Below are positions 27,302 to 36,308 of a DNA stretch of 64,000 nucleotides, piece after piece. Made by a program: the position numbers and the translations under genes. The notes under the pieces were generated by a model. It did not search any database and was not told where the DNA came from. It saw only the letters and a program-made list of their open reading frames with translations. Numbering within the stretch: the first letter of the stretch is position 1; each line of letters begins with the position of its first letter. The stretch spans positions 425,126-489,125 of the forward strand of contig NZ_LT964739.1 of NCBI RefSeq assembly GCF_900240265.1, given 5' to 3'. Origin of the DNA: Galactobacillus timonensis (lineage in GTDB: Bacteria; Bacillota_I; Bacilli_A; Erysipelotrichales; Erysipelotrichaceae).

Positions 27302-28030
27302 ATGACACCAAAAGAAAGTATCTCCGCTTCCATCGTCGTCAAGAATGAACTGAGCAAGGTTGTCCTGATGCCGGGTGATCCGCTGCGCGCAAAGGCGCTG
27401 GCTGACCGCTATCTGACTGACGTCGTGTGCTTCAACGACACCCGGAACATGCTGGGCTTCACCGGCACCTACAAGGGCAAGCGGATCTCGACCATGGGCC
27501 ATGGCATGGGCATTCCTTCCATCGGCATCTATACGCATGAGCTGTTTACACAGTTCGGCGTCGAATGCGTCATTCGCATCGGCTCTGCCGGCGGCCTGGA
27601 CATGGATGTGGATCCGATGGATGTCGTCATTGCGGAAGCAGCTTCGAGCAATTCCAACTATGGCAACGCCTATGGCGTACCGGGACAGCTGGCTGCCTGC
27701 GCCGACTATGACATGCTTGAAACAGCTGTCGAAGCCGCAAAGAAAAACGGTGTCAAGTACAAGGTCGGCAAGGTTTATTCATCAGACTTCTTCTACTATC
27801 CGCAGCCGGGCCTGAACGAAAAGCTGCGTGACTATGGCCATCTGTGCGTCGAAATGGAGACGGCGGGCCTGTATTGGGAAGCGGCTGTCAACCATAAGAA
27901 GGCGCTCTCGATTCTCTCCATTTCCGATCACCTCTTTAAACCGGAGGCACTGACCGCCGAGCAGCGCCAGAACGGTTTTACGGATATGATGGAAATCGCT
28001 CTGGAAACGGCGTGGAAATTTGCGGAATAA
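27302..28030 (+). CDS. deoD: Purine-nucleoside phosphorylase, DeoD type
   Basis: A 242-residue hexameric-type phosphorylase cleaving purine nucleosides to base and ribose-1-phosphate. Seen: VLMPGDPLRAK (phosphate-binding Gly and Arg, about 20-30), MGHGMGIPSIGIY, RIGSAGGLDMDV, and VEMETAGLYWEA with the conserved Met-Glu near residue 180. DeoD enzymes of Gram-positives can act on adenosine, so activity on methylthioadenosine or deoxyadenosine is possible given the mtnA partner (inference). Confidence 0.9.
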   Translation: MTPKESISASIVVKNELSKVVLMPGDPLRAKALADRYLTDVVCFNDTRNMLGFTGTYKGKRISTMGHGMGIPSIGIYTHELFTQFGVECVIRIGSAGGLDMDVDPMDVVIAEAASSNSNYGNAYGVPGQLAACADYDMLETAVEAAKKNGVKYKVGKVYSSDFFYYPQPGLNEKLRDYGHLCVEMETAGLYWEAAVNHKKALSILSISDHLFKPEALTAEQRQNGFTDMMEIALETAWKFAE

Positions 28031-28076
28031 GATCCGTCAAAGGATACGTAAACAGGCACCAAAAAACAAAAAACGC

Positions 28077-28112
28077 GAAGGCTTTGGCACATTCACCAGA
28101 GCCTTCTTTTTT
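28077..28112 (+). terminator. Terminator after deoD
   Basis: GAAGGCT (28077-28083) pairs with AGCCTTC (28100-28106), extended by a further weak pair, followed by TTTTTT. Confidence 0.75.
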
Positions 28113-28560
28113 ATCTTTATTAAATACCGGCTTTATGAATCCGCCGCGATGCTTACCGTTGAAAATACTCCTTCAGCCGGAACAGCTCATACAACGGCAA
28201 GGAATAGATATGTGTCCCGCTGGCAATATTTTCACCAACATTTTTTTGAGGGAAACAGAGTAAACACCAGGTGCTTTAGCCCTGGGCAGCTCACCAGTAA
28301 TGGTTTACGGTTCGTTTCCATTTTCCAACGCAGCAGGTGTTGCATTATTCGCATGAATAATGCAATTATTTCTGCATTTTTCATAGGAAAAACGCAAATA
28401 CTCCCAGGACGGCCTGCACCTTCATGTGTTTAACTGTCAAAAAACCAGCCTATTCTTTCATGAATCATCTTTCTTTTCTCCAAATTAAGGTGTTCTTAAG
28501 CTTTCCCAAAAGTTCCGTTAATAATCCCATGGTATTCTTTGGCAGAGAACGGAGAAAACG
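28113..28560. other. Intergenic region without a recognisable gene
   Basis: No convincing coding frame was found on either strand. It holds a perfect inverted repeat, TTGCATTATTC and GAATAATGCAA around GCAT (28340-28365), and a CCAGG-TGCTTTAGC-CCTGG fold near 28268-28286 that is reminiscent of IS605-type end hairpins. This may be debris of a mobile element. Confidence 0.4.
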
Positions 28561-28620
28561 ATGATGGTAACAAAGCGTCATTTTATAGAGACCGATTTAC
28601 AGCAGAGGTACGGTGCATGA
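28561..28620 (+). CDS. Possible 19-codon upstream ORF coupled to the TVP38 gene
   Basis: ATGATG at 28561 is preceded by GGAG at a good distance and opens a 19-codon frame (MMVTKRHFIETDLQQRYGA). Its stop TGA (28618-28620) overlaps the next ATG (28617) as ATGA. Such spacing usually means translational coupling. It could be a small protein, a leader peptide, or chance. Confidence 0.35.
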   Translation: MMVTKRHFIETDLQQRYGA

Positions 28621-29213
28621 GCCGCTGTGCATTCCAAAGCATGATGCGCTGGCTGTCTCTGGCAGGACTGGCAGTATGTGTTGGAATTGCCATCTGGGGC
28701 TTTCGCTGTGGTGTCTTTACGTCACAGCAGGCGCTTGCGGCAATCGTTGCGAGAAACGCCATAGTCAGTGCGCTGTTATTCATTCTTCTTCAGATTGTTC
28801 AGGTTGTGATTCCCATTCTTCCCGGTGGTGTCAGCTGTCTTGCGGGGGTGATTCTCTTTGGGGCATTCAAAGGGTTTCTGTACAACTATATCGGCATCTG
28901 CATCGGCTCGATGCTTGCCTTTGCACTATCGAAAAGCTATGGCCGGCCTTTGTTACAGATGCTCTTCAGCCAGAAACTGTTAGATAAGTATGACGGCTGG
29001 ACAACGGAGGCTTTGCGTTATGAACGTTTGTTTGCGCTGGCCATCTTTTCCCCAGTAGCTCCGGACGATTTCCTGTGTTATCTTGCGGGAACGACGACGA
29101 TGTCATGGAGAAGCTTCACGACCATTATTCTGTTAGGCAAACCATTTGCCATTGCAATGTACAGTCTGCTGCTGAACAGTGCCTGGAAACATCTGCTGGT
29201 GCTGGCACGGTAG
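28617..29213 (+). CDS. TVP38/TMEM64 (DedA-like) membrane protein
   Basis: A 198-residue protein of five or six helices with the SNARE-associated/VTT core: PGGVSCLAGVILFGAFKGFLY, GSMLAFALSKSYGRPLLQ, and a C-terminal block with SPVAPDDFLCYLAGTTTMSW. The family is linked to lipid scrambling or transport in the membrane. The ATG at 28617 has GAGG at a suitable distance and overlaps a short upstream frame. It lies eight bases before a lipid-type glycosyltransferase gene, which supports a role in envelope lipid traffic. Confidence 0.8.
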   Translation: MSRCAFQSMMRWLSLAGLAVCVGIAIWGFRCGVFTSQQALAAIVARNAIVSALLFILLQIVQVVIPILPGGVSCLAGVILFGAFKGFLYNYIGICIGSMLAFALSKSYGRPLLQMLFSQKLLDKYDGWTTEALRYERLFALAIFSPVAPDDFLCYLAGTTTMSWRSFTTIILLGKPFAIAMYSLLLNSAWKHLLVLAR

Positions 29214-29221
29214 GAGGCACT

Positions 29222-30280
29222 ATGTCGGTCTTTCTTTATCAGGGTGGTTTTCGTATTGTTCAAAAAAGCGGTGTCGGTCAGGCGATTGTGCATCAGAAAC
29301 AGGCGCTGGAAGCGGCCCATATCCCTGTTACAACTCAGTTTTCAGCGGATACGCAGGTTATTCATATCAATACTGTCTTCCCCGACTCACTGTTAAAGGC
29401 GTTATGGGCCAAGCGCCATGGCATAAAAATCGTGTATTATGCCCATTCAACGATGGAGGATTTTCGTAACTCTTTTGCCTGCTCCAATGTTCTGGCACCC
29501 TTCTTCCGCCGGTGGCTGCTGCTGTGTTATGGACAGGGTGATGTCATTCTGACGCCTACGGAGTATTCAAAGCAGCTGCTATTAAGCTATGGTCTTCATA
29601 AGCCTGTCTACAGTATCTCCAATGGTGTTGCTGCGGATTACTTCCGCTTCCAAAAGCAGCGGCGCACCGCATTTCGCCAGGCATATCATCTTGGGGCAGA
29701 GGCGCCGGTAGTTATCTCCGTCGGCCATATGATTGAGCGCAAAGGGATCCTTGACTATATAGACCTCGCCAGGCGAATGCCGGATGTCACGTTCTTCTGG
29801 TTTGGATATACGAAGCCATGGCTTCTTCCAAAGAAAGTGAGGCATGCGATCCATTCGGTACCTGCCAATCTGATCTTTGCCGGCTATGTGAATCAGAATC
29901 AGCTTCTGGATGCGTATTGTGGAGCAGATGTATTCGCCTTCCTTAGCAAAGAGGAAACGGAAGGCATCGTTGTGCTGGAGGCGTTAGCTGCCGGTACCCC
30001 AACCGTTGTAAGGGATATCGCAGTCTATGATGGCTGGCTCAAGGATCACGAATCGGTTTATAAAGCCAATGATCTCGACAGCTTCGAAAGCACCATTCGT
30101 CAGATGCTAAATGGTACGCTGCCATCCTTAACCGGCAAAGGCAGAGCAGTAGCTCTGGAACGAAGCTTCCCAAAGATCGGTCAGCAGTTGGTAAGCATCT
30201 ATGCGGCCGAAGGAATTGTGAACGAAACGATAACTCAATCCCACTATTCACTGAAAAGAGCTGCCCGGGCACTATCCTGA
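29222..30280 (+). CDS. GT4 glycosyltransferase, CpoA/LafB-like (glycolipid synthesis)
   Basis: A 352-residue cytoplasmic-face enzyme. Its N-terminus (KSGVGQAIVHQKQAL) and the block HSTMEDFRNSFACSN match the pattern of diacylglycerol-glucose glycosyltransferases such as CpoA/LafB. The GT-B C-terminal domain has SVGHMIERKGILDY and the nucleotide-sugar block SKEETEGIVVLEALAAGTP. It probably adds a second sugar to monoglucosyldiacylglycerol, an anchor for lipoteichoic acid. The first-sugar enzyme is not in the window. Start at 29222 is fixed by AGGAGG. Confidence 0.8.
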   Translation: MSVFLYQGGFRIVQKSGVGQAIVHQKQALEAAHIPVTTQFSADTQVIHINTVFPDSLLKALWAKRHGIKIVYYAHSTMEDFRNSFACSNVLAPFFRRWLLLCYGQGDVILTPTEYSKQLLLSYGLHKPVYSISNGVAADYFRFQKQRRTAFRQAYHLGAEAPVVISVGHMIERKGILDYIDLARRMPDVTFFWFGYTKPWLLPKKVRHAIHSVPANLIFAGYVNQNQLLDAYCGADVFAFLSKEETEGIVVLEALAAGTPTVVRDIAVYDGWLKDHESVYKANDLDSFESTIRQMLNGTLPSLTGKGRAVALERSFPKIGQQLVSIYAAEGIVNETITQSHYSLKRAARALS

Positions 30281-30295
30281 GCAGCTCCCTTTTTA
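30258..30295 (+). terminator. Terminator after the glycosyltransferase gene
   Basis: GAGCTGC (30258-30264) pairs with GCAGCTC (30281-30287); the T run follows at 30290-30294. The stop codon lies inside the loop. Confidence 0.7.
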
Positions 30296-30312
30296 TTCTG
30301 TTGTTTGTGATA

Positions 30313-32622
30313 TCAGGAATGCTTCGAGCCAAAGCGGGCGAGCAATGCGGCGGTCGCATCCTCCATCGTCACCTGTTTCTTCTGTGGCTTGCGGTTATTC
30401 CGGTTATTGCCGCGGTTGTTCTTACCGTTTTTACGGTAGTTTTCGCGCTGCTTCGCCCAGGCGGCGTCACGGGCATCAAGCTTGTCCTTCGGCAGGAGCG
30501 ACAGGGCAATCCGCTGCTTCGCCTCATCGATTTCCAGCACATAGACATGCACAATATCACCGACGCTGACAACTTCACTCGGATCCGAGATACGGTTCAT
30601 GGACATATGCGACACATGAACCAGGCCATCCTCATGCAGACCAATATCGACGAAGGCTCCGAAGGCCGTAACGTTGCGTACCGTACCATCCAGTTCATCG
30701 CCAACATGCAGATCCGAAAGCTCCAGAACATTGGACTTCAGAATCGGAGCCTTGAACTGATCACGATAGTCGCGCAGCGGCTGACGGATCGCATCCTCAA
30801 TATCCTTCAGCGTATAGGGATCGATGCCGAGATCCTTTACCTTGTCGTCCGGGAAGAGGGCATCCGCCTCTCCGAGCTTTGTAATGTTGCATGCCTGCAT
30901 CACTTCTCGTGCAGCCTTATAGGACTCCGGATGAATCGACGTCTCGTCCAGAGGCTCATCGCCGTCAATGATGCGCAGGAAACCGGCGCACTGCGTAAAT
31001 GCCTTCGGCCCGAGCTTCTTCACATCCAGAAGCTGCTTACGGTTCGTGAAGCGGCCGTTGCTGTTGCGGTAGTTGACAATTTCCTTGGCAATACCGGTAT
31101 TCAGGCCGGAAATATGCGACAAAAGATCCACCGAAGCCGTATTCAGATCTGCACCGACCCGGTTGACAACCTTCATGACCGCCTCATCCAGACGCTCACT
31201 CAGCGCCTTCTGCGGCAGATCGTGCTGATACTGGCCGACGCCGATCGACTTCGGATCGATCTTGATCAGCTCCGGAAGCGGGTCCAGAAGACGACGTGCA
31301 ATGGAAACGGCACTGCGCTCCTCAATCGCAAGATCCGGGAACTCTTCCCGTGCCTCCTCCTGTGCCGACCATACGGAAGCGCCTGCCTCCGAGACAATCG
31401 CATACGTTGTATTCAGATGATTTTCCTGAATCAGCTCTGCACAGAAGCGCTCGCTTTCGCGGCTCGCCGTCCCGTTGCCGATGGCGATGGTCTGTACATG
31501 CCACTTATTGATGAGGGTCAGTACCTTGCGCTTGGACGCCTCGATGGCAGATGCATCAACCTTGCTCGAATTTTTGAACGGATAGATCTTATCCGCCTGC
31601 AGAAGCTTTCCGGTCGCATCGATGACTGCAAGCTTGCACCCGTTGTAGTAACCCGGATCAAAGCCAAGAACGACCCGGCCCTTCAGTGCCGGCTGCGAAA
31701 GCAGCTGTTCCAGATTCTTGGCAAAGATCTCGATCGACTTGTTATGAGCGCGCTCCGAAAGATCGGAGCGAACCTCATTTTCAATCGAAGGCATCAATAG
31801 ACGCTCCATACCATCCTTGATTGCTGTCTCCAATTCCTTCTGGCATACAGAAGTGCCTTCCTTTGTATAGGTACGGATCGCTTCCTTTTCCATGCCTTCC
31901 AGATCATAGGTAAAGGAAACTGTAATAACCTTCTCTTTTTCGGCACGGTCAATCGCCATCACACGATGATCCGCAATCTGCGAAACACGCTCACTGCGGT
32001 CATAGTACATCTCATAGATCTTCTTCTCGTCGACCGCATCCTTCTTCAGCTTCGTCACGATGACGCCGTTCTTCACAATCGCATCCTTGAACGCCCAGCG
32101 CAGCTTCGCATTGTCACTCACATTCTCAGCGATAATATCCTGAGCTCCCTGCAACGCAGCGGCTGCGTCCGGCACATTTTCACCAACGTACTTCGCAGCT
32201 TCTACAAGAACATCACCTTCCGCGGGAAGCGCCAGCATCCAGTCAGCCAGCGGCTGTAAGCCATTCTTGATCGCGACGGCGGCCCGTGTCTTTTTCTTCT
32301 GCTTATAAGGCTTGTAAAGATCTTCAACCTGAGAAAGCTTCGTGCAGGCGCTGATGGCATTCTTGATCTCATCGGTCAGCTTTCCCTGCTGGGCGATCAG
32401 ATCCAGGACAGCCGCCTTACGATCTGCCAGATTCACTTCATATTGATACTGCTTCTGGATGGCGAGGATCTGTTCCTCATCCAGATTCTTTGTCTGTTCC
32501 TTGCGGTAGCGGGCGATAAACGGCACAGTATTGCCCTCCTCCAGCATGCTTAATACAGACCTGACCTGATCCGGGGAAATCTTCAGATCTTTGGCCAGCG
32601 CCTGAATAATCTCTTCATTCAT
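30313..32622 (-). CDS. tex: Tex-family RNA-binding transcription accessory protein
   Basis: A 769-residue protein with the Tex order of domains: helical Tex-N (1-190), YqgF/RuvC-like domain with VVLGFDPGYYNGCKLAVID (near 320), a helix-hairpin-helix region with FTNRKQLLDVKKLGPKAF (near 525), and a C-terminal S1 domain (about 645-715: GDELDGTVRNVTAFGAFVDIG). An Asn/Arg/Lys-rich tail follows. ATG at 32622 is preferred because AGGAGG is seven bases upstream; an ATG at 32628 is too close. Binds nucleic acids and affects transcription. Confidence 0.94.
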   Translation of the reverse strand: MNEEIIQALAKDLKISPDQVRSVLSMLEEGNTVPFIARYRKEQTKNLDEEQILAIQKQYQYEVNLADRKAAVLDLIAQQGKLTDEIKNAISACTKLSQVEDLYKPYKQKKKTRAAVAIKNGLQPLADWMLALPAEGDVLVEAAKYVGENVPDAAAALQGAQDIIAENVSDNAKLRWAFKDAIVKNGVIVTKLKKDAVDEKKIYEMYYDRSERVSQIADHRVMAIDRAEKEKVITVSFTYDLEGMEKEAIRTYTKEGTSVCQKELETAIKDGMERLLMPSIENEVRSDLSERAHNKSIEIFAKNLEQLLSQPALKGRVVLGFDPGYYNGCKLAVIDATGKLLQADKIYPFKNSSKVDASAIEASKRKVLTLINKWHVQTIAIGNGTASRESERFCAELIQENHLNTTYAIVSEAGASVWSAQEEAREEFPDLAIEERSAVSIARRLLDPLPELIKIDPKSIGVGQYQHDLPQKALSERLDEAVMKVVNRVGADLNTASVDLLSHISGLNTGIAKEIVNYRNSNGRFTNRKQLLDVKKLGPKAFTQCAGFLRIIDGDEPLDETSIHPESYKAAREVMQACNITKLGEADALFPDDKVKDLGIDPYTLKDIEDAIRQPLRDYRDQFKAPILKSNVLELSDLHVGDELDGTVRNVTAFGAFVDIGLHEDGLVHVSHMSMNRISDPSEVVSVGDIVHVYVLEIDEAKQRIALSLLPKDKLDARDAAWAKQRENYRKNGKNNRGNNRNNRKPQKKQVTMEDATAALLARFGSKHS

Positions 32623-32715
32623 GTCCATACCTCCTGTGAAGCTGCCGCTCTATTCTATCACAGACGACAGGATGTTCCTTTTCCGCTCCAAACGCGCCAA
32701 AAATGAAAATTTCCA

Positions 32716-32744
32716 TGAACAGAGGGCCATTTATCCGCTATAAT
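32716..32744 (+). promoter_or_regulatory. Promoter of rpsU
   Basis: TGAACA (32716-32721), a 17-base spacer and a perfect TATAAT (32739-32744), about 20 bases before the start codon. Confidence 0.65.
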
Positions 32745-32764
32745 TTGTGGCGTACGGAGGAAAC

Positions 32765-32959
32765 ATGGCAAAGATCGTTGTTCGTGAAAACGAATCTCTC
32801 GACGATGCACTGCGCCGGTTCAAGCGTGCTGTCTCCAGAGACGGTACACTCGCTGAGTGCAAGAAGAGAGAGTTCTATGTAAAGCCGGGTGTTAAAAAGA
32901 GACTCAAGTCCGAAGAGGCTCGCAAGAATGCCCGCATGCGTAACAAGAAGAGACGCTAA
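32765..32959 (+). CDS. rpsU: 30S ribosomal protein S21
   Basis: A 64-residue basic protein starting [20 protein letters not shown] and ending in a Lys/Arg-rich tail, the normal S21 form. ACGGAGG lies six bases before the ATG at 32765; an upstream in-frame ATG has no ribosome site. Component of the small ribosomal subunit near the mRNA 5' end. Monocistronic with its own promoter and terminator. Confidence 0.95.
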   Translation: MAKIVVRENESLDDALRRFKRAVSRDGTLAECKKREFYVKPGVKKRLKSEEARKNARMRNKKRR

Positions 32960-32966
32960 GAAAAAC

Positions 32967-32988
32967 GGAGGCGAAAGCCTCCTTTTCT
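32967..32988 (+). terminator. Terminator of rpsU
   Basis: GGAGGC-GAAA-GCCTCC followed by TTTTCT. Confidence 0.8.
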
Positions 32989-33100
32989 ATTGTGCCTTAC
33001 CATTTCCCGTCTTCATGACCAGCATGCATCCAATCATCGCAAACTCTAACATTTTTTATGAGTTTTATTTCATTTCCGTAACAGGACAACACACTGTCTG

Positions 33101-33132
33101 AAAACGGCAAAGGCCATGCCTTATGCATGGCC
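33101..33132 (-). terminator. Hairpin after the YhgE-like gene
   Basis: GGCCATGC (33112-33119) pairs with GCATGGCC (33125-33132). The minus-strand T run (TTTGCCGTTTT) is broken, so termination strength is uncertain. Confidence 0.5.
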
Positions 33133-33157
33133 CTTAACCGATATAGAGGGAATGAAT

Positions 33158-36100
33158 TTAGTTGGCTGAATCGCTTCCAACCTCGGATGTCTTAATCACA
33201 AACTTCACACTGTCATTCGAGTTTCCGCTTCCCGTAAAGCTTGTATAGTCTGCGCCTGCATCCACGATGGCATCGAGACGATCAATGACACTGGGCAGAT
33301 CGTTTCCAAATACATCCGCCAGCTTCTGAATGCCTTCGCTGTCAAACTTCTGCATACCATCGAGAAGATCCTGCGCACCATTATCCAGCTCACCAGCACC
33401 ATCACGCAGCTTCAGAATACCGTCATAGAGCTCATTGGTACCATTGGAAAGCGTCGTACCGCCAGCAATCATCTTCTGATAATCCGCATTGTTCAAAATG
33501 CTTTCCAGAGCCTTGACAGCACCAGCTTCACCAGCCGCCTGACCATAATCCGCAAGGAACTGCTTAATCAAATCCGTCAGCTGATTCACCTGATCCAGCG
33601 AGAAGGAAACTGAAGCCGTCGAAACTACATAATCACTTGCACTGCCAATAAATGCTGTATCCGTTGTTTCAACAGAACCCGCTGCCGGAGCCTGGGACGC
33701 TGCTGCTGCCGCCGCATCAGCCTGAGCGGCCGCATAGCCCTGATTATAAGCATCGTCCTTCGCACTGTTTGCACTATCCAGCTGTGTCTGCAGATCCGCA
33801 TTCTTCGCATTCGCATCAGCCAGCTGTTTCTGAACATCAGCATTCTTTGCATTGGCATCGTCCAGCTGTTTCTGCACATCTGCGTTCTTCGCATTGGCAT
33901 CATCCAGCTGCGTCTGAAGTTCCGTATTCTTCTTATTGGCTTCCTCAAGCTGACTCTGTGTATCCGCAAGCTGCTTCTTCAGCTCCTCAACCTCTGCGGA
34001 AGCATCCGTATTTTCCGATGCCTGTGTCGTATCTGCTGCAGCTGCATCGCTTGTCACCTGCGCATCCTGCTTTGTTTCGGAGGCAGCGTTATCGTTCTGT
34101 GCATCCTGTGCTGGCGCAGCAGAATCTTCTGTCGCAGCAGAATCTTCTGCCGCAGCAGTTTCTTCCCCTTCCGCTGCTTCGTTGTTATCCTGTACCGTTG
34201 GTTCTTCCGGTGCAGATTCGACCGTGGCGCTTTCTTCCGGAACCTCTTCCATGACTGCGAAGCTGTTTAAGCTCAGGCCGCGGTGATGTTTCAGGATCCA
34301 CTTAGCCCAGTTACTCAGCTCACCGTTCTTGATAAACCCTACCTTTTCAAGAGTATCAAGCATCTTCAGCATCGCCTGCGCATTCTCGCTGTTATAGGTG
34401 CCACCCTTCATGATCCCGGCCTTGTTCATCAGCTGCTTTGCCGAATCTTCAAGATCACCATTGACAATAATTCCGGAATTTAGCATACTCTGCAAAGATT
34501 CCGACAACTGACCATCCGAAGTCAGAACACCCTGTGCCTCCAACTGCGAAGCAAGCTCAGCTTCCTTCTCAAGTTTTGCAAGCCCGTCCTTGTTAATGGC
34601 CAGCGCATCATTTCCCGCATCATCTTTCTTTGCTGTGATCAGGCCGACAGCCTCTGCCATCTGAAGCATATTCATCAGATTAGGATCCTGTGCCAGCGAA
34701 ATCAACTGCTTCTTCTGCAGCAGCTGCGCATACGTCGGATTTAATGTCAGCGCACCATCCTGATCGTTCACCAGAACCTTCTGATCCTTCATGGCCGTGA
34801 TCATCGCATCCATCTTCTGAATTCTCGCCGCCGCATCCTTAACAAGCTTTCCATTTTCATCCAGAAGACCCGCATCCTGCATCAGCTTCTGCGTCGCAGC
34901 CGCATAACCGCTCACGATCTGTGCCGCATTGTCCTTTACCGTACCATCCGCATTCAAAAGGCCAGCCGCCTGCAGCGCACCCGAGCCGTTCAACGTCTGC
35001 AGCAGAGTAATTAACTGTGTCGTACGCTGATCCGCATCCGCCGTCAGGTTTCCATTGGCATCCATGATACCCGCTACCTGCAGAAGACCCGAATTCATCA
35101 GTTTATCCGCCATATTTGCCAGCATCTTCAGCTGCGCCATCGTCTGTTGATTCACTCTTCCATCCGCATTCAGAATGCCCATCGAATTCAGCATCTTCAC
35201 AATCGCATCCTTGTCCGCTTCCGCCTTCGCCGAATCCTTTGCAAACGAAGCTTTCGTCGACTGCAGATTGCTGCGAAGACTTGCATCAAACGTATTCAGG
35301 CCGCCTGCCAGCTCACCAGCACCATCCTTCAGCTTGCCGCCGCCGCTTGCCAGATCATTGGTTCCGGTCCGCAGCTTCGCCGTACCATCCTTCAGCTGCT
35401 GCGCGCCGTCCACGAGCTGCTGCGACGCATCGGTCAGCTCATTGATGCTGTCCGTGATGCTGGAAGTATCAATCTTGCCATCCTTCGCATCCTTGAGCTG
35501 CGAAATCACATCCGTGCTGGCAACCGTCAACGTCATGCCAAGCGAAAAGTCTGTCGCATCCGCCTCAATCTCCACATACTCCGGAATATTGTAGTCACCA
35601 ACATTGTCCTTAAAGGAAGCGGAGTCCATATTCAGACTCTCCTTCAGACCGGGGAAAGCCATACCAACAACGATATTCGACTTGCCTTCCGACAGCACAC
35701 GGCCATTGGTAACCGTAATGTTCTTGAAATTATCAACCGGCAGAACAACACCCGAAACCATCGCAAACGGAACCTTGATCTCCTCATTCTTACCGTTGAT
35801 GGTCACGTTCTTTGTCGCATTGTTCTCGTAGTCAAAGCGGATCGTCACATGGCCGCTCTTGCCTGCCAGATCATCGGCCGATATATCCTTGCCGTCCAGC
35901 TGATAGCTCAGCTTCACGCTCACCGGCGCCTGCTTCGACGTCGTACCCTGATAGTAGATATCGTCGCCATCTGCCTGCCACGTCAGCTTATTGCCGGACT
36001 GCGTATAGGTCTCATCGCCCTCAACATTCGTAATATCACTGAGATCCGACGTATCTGTCAGCGTCTGAGAACCGTCCGGGTTCTTCAGCCAGTTGCTCAC

Positions 36101-36280
36101 AAGCGTCTTCTCAGGATTACCGCTGGCATCGGTAAAGACATAGACTGTCTCCTCCTTGCCCGCATCCGACGAAGAATCATCACTCTCTTCCGCACGCACC
36201 GTCATGCCAGATGCGACCGGCAGAATTGCCGCCATGCTGAAGGCCAGCAGCTTCTTGACCACATGTCTTTCTTTCTTCAT
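33158..36280 (-). CDS. Exported YhgE/Pip-like protein with internal repeats, partner of the MMPL transporter
   Basis: A 1040-residue exported protein. Signal peptide at 1-30 (VKKLLAFSMAAILPVASG). Residues 30-280 are a beta-rich domain. Heptads of the YhgE type (xxLxxGxxxL) lie near 285-330 (QLKDGTAKLRTGTNDLASGG) and again near 950-990 (LSNGTNELYDGILKLRDG). Between these, about ten degenerate repeats of G-[IL]-[LM]-x-x-[DN]-G occupy 350-680. An Ala/Glu-rich linker (about 695-780) and a coiled coil with AKNADVQKQLDDAN repeats follow. No C-terminal membrane helix is evident. It is encoded just after the MMPL gene and probably acts with it. Confidence 0.72.
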   Translation of the reverse strand: MKKERHVVKKLLAFSMAAILPVASGMTVRAEESDDSSSDAGKEETVYVFTDASGNPEKTLVSNWLKNPDGSQTLTDTSDLSDITNVEGDETYTQSGNKLTWQADGDDIYYQGTTSKQAPVSVKLSYQLDGKDISADDLAGKSGHVTIRFDYENNATKNVTINGKNEEIKVPFAMVSGVVLPVDNFKNITVTNGRVLSEGKSNIVVGMAFPGLKESLNMDSASFKDNVGDYNIPEYVEIEADATDFSLGMTLTVASTDVISQLKDAKDGKIDTSSITDSINELTDASQQLVDGAQQLKDGTAKLRTGTNDLASGGGKLKDGAGELAGGLNTFDASLRSNLQSTKASFAKDSAKAEADKDAIVKMLNSMGILNADGRVNQQTMAQLKMLANMADKLMNSGLLQVAGIMDANGNLTADADQRTTQLITLLQTLNGSGALQAAGLLNADGTVKDNAAQIVSGYAAATQKLMQDAGLLDENGKLVKDAAARIQKMDAMITAMKDQKVLVNDQDGALTLNPTYAQLLQKKQLISLAQDPNLMNMLQMAEAVGLITAKKDDAGNDALAINKDGLAKLEKEAELASQLEAQGVLTSDGQLSESLQSMLNSGIIVNGDLEDSAKQLMNKAGIMKGGTYNSENAQAMLKMLDTLEKVGFIKNGELSNWAKWILKHHRGLSLNSFAVMEEVPEESATVESAPEEPTVQDNNEAAEGEETAAAEDSAATEDSAAPAQDAQNDNAASETKQDAQVTSDAAAADTTQASENTDASAEVEELKKQLADTQSQLEEANKKNTELQTQLDDANAKNADVQKQLDDANAKNADVQKQLADANAKNADLQTQLDSANSAKDDAYNQGYAAAQADAAAAAASQAPAAGSVETTDTAFIGSASDYVVSTASVSFSLDQVNQLTDLIKQFLADYGQAAGEAGAVKALESILNNADYQKMIAGGTTLSNGTNELYDGILKLRDGAGELDNGAQDLLDGMQKFDSEGIQKLADVFGNDLPSVIDRLDAIVDAGADYTSFTGSGNSNDSVKFVIKTSEVGSDSAN

Positions 36281-36308
36281 ATCCATTCACCTCTTATTTC
36301 TCTGAGGC

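Noticed and set aside
30301..31800. 499-codon open frame on the plus strand
   Set aside because: Antisense of tex, which is complete and clearly recognised on the other strand.
33770..33960. CRISPR-like direct repeats
   Set aside because: The regular repeats lie inside a coding frame and encode a coiled coil; there are no spacers.
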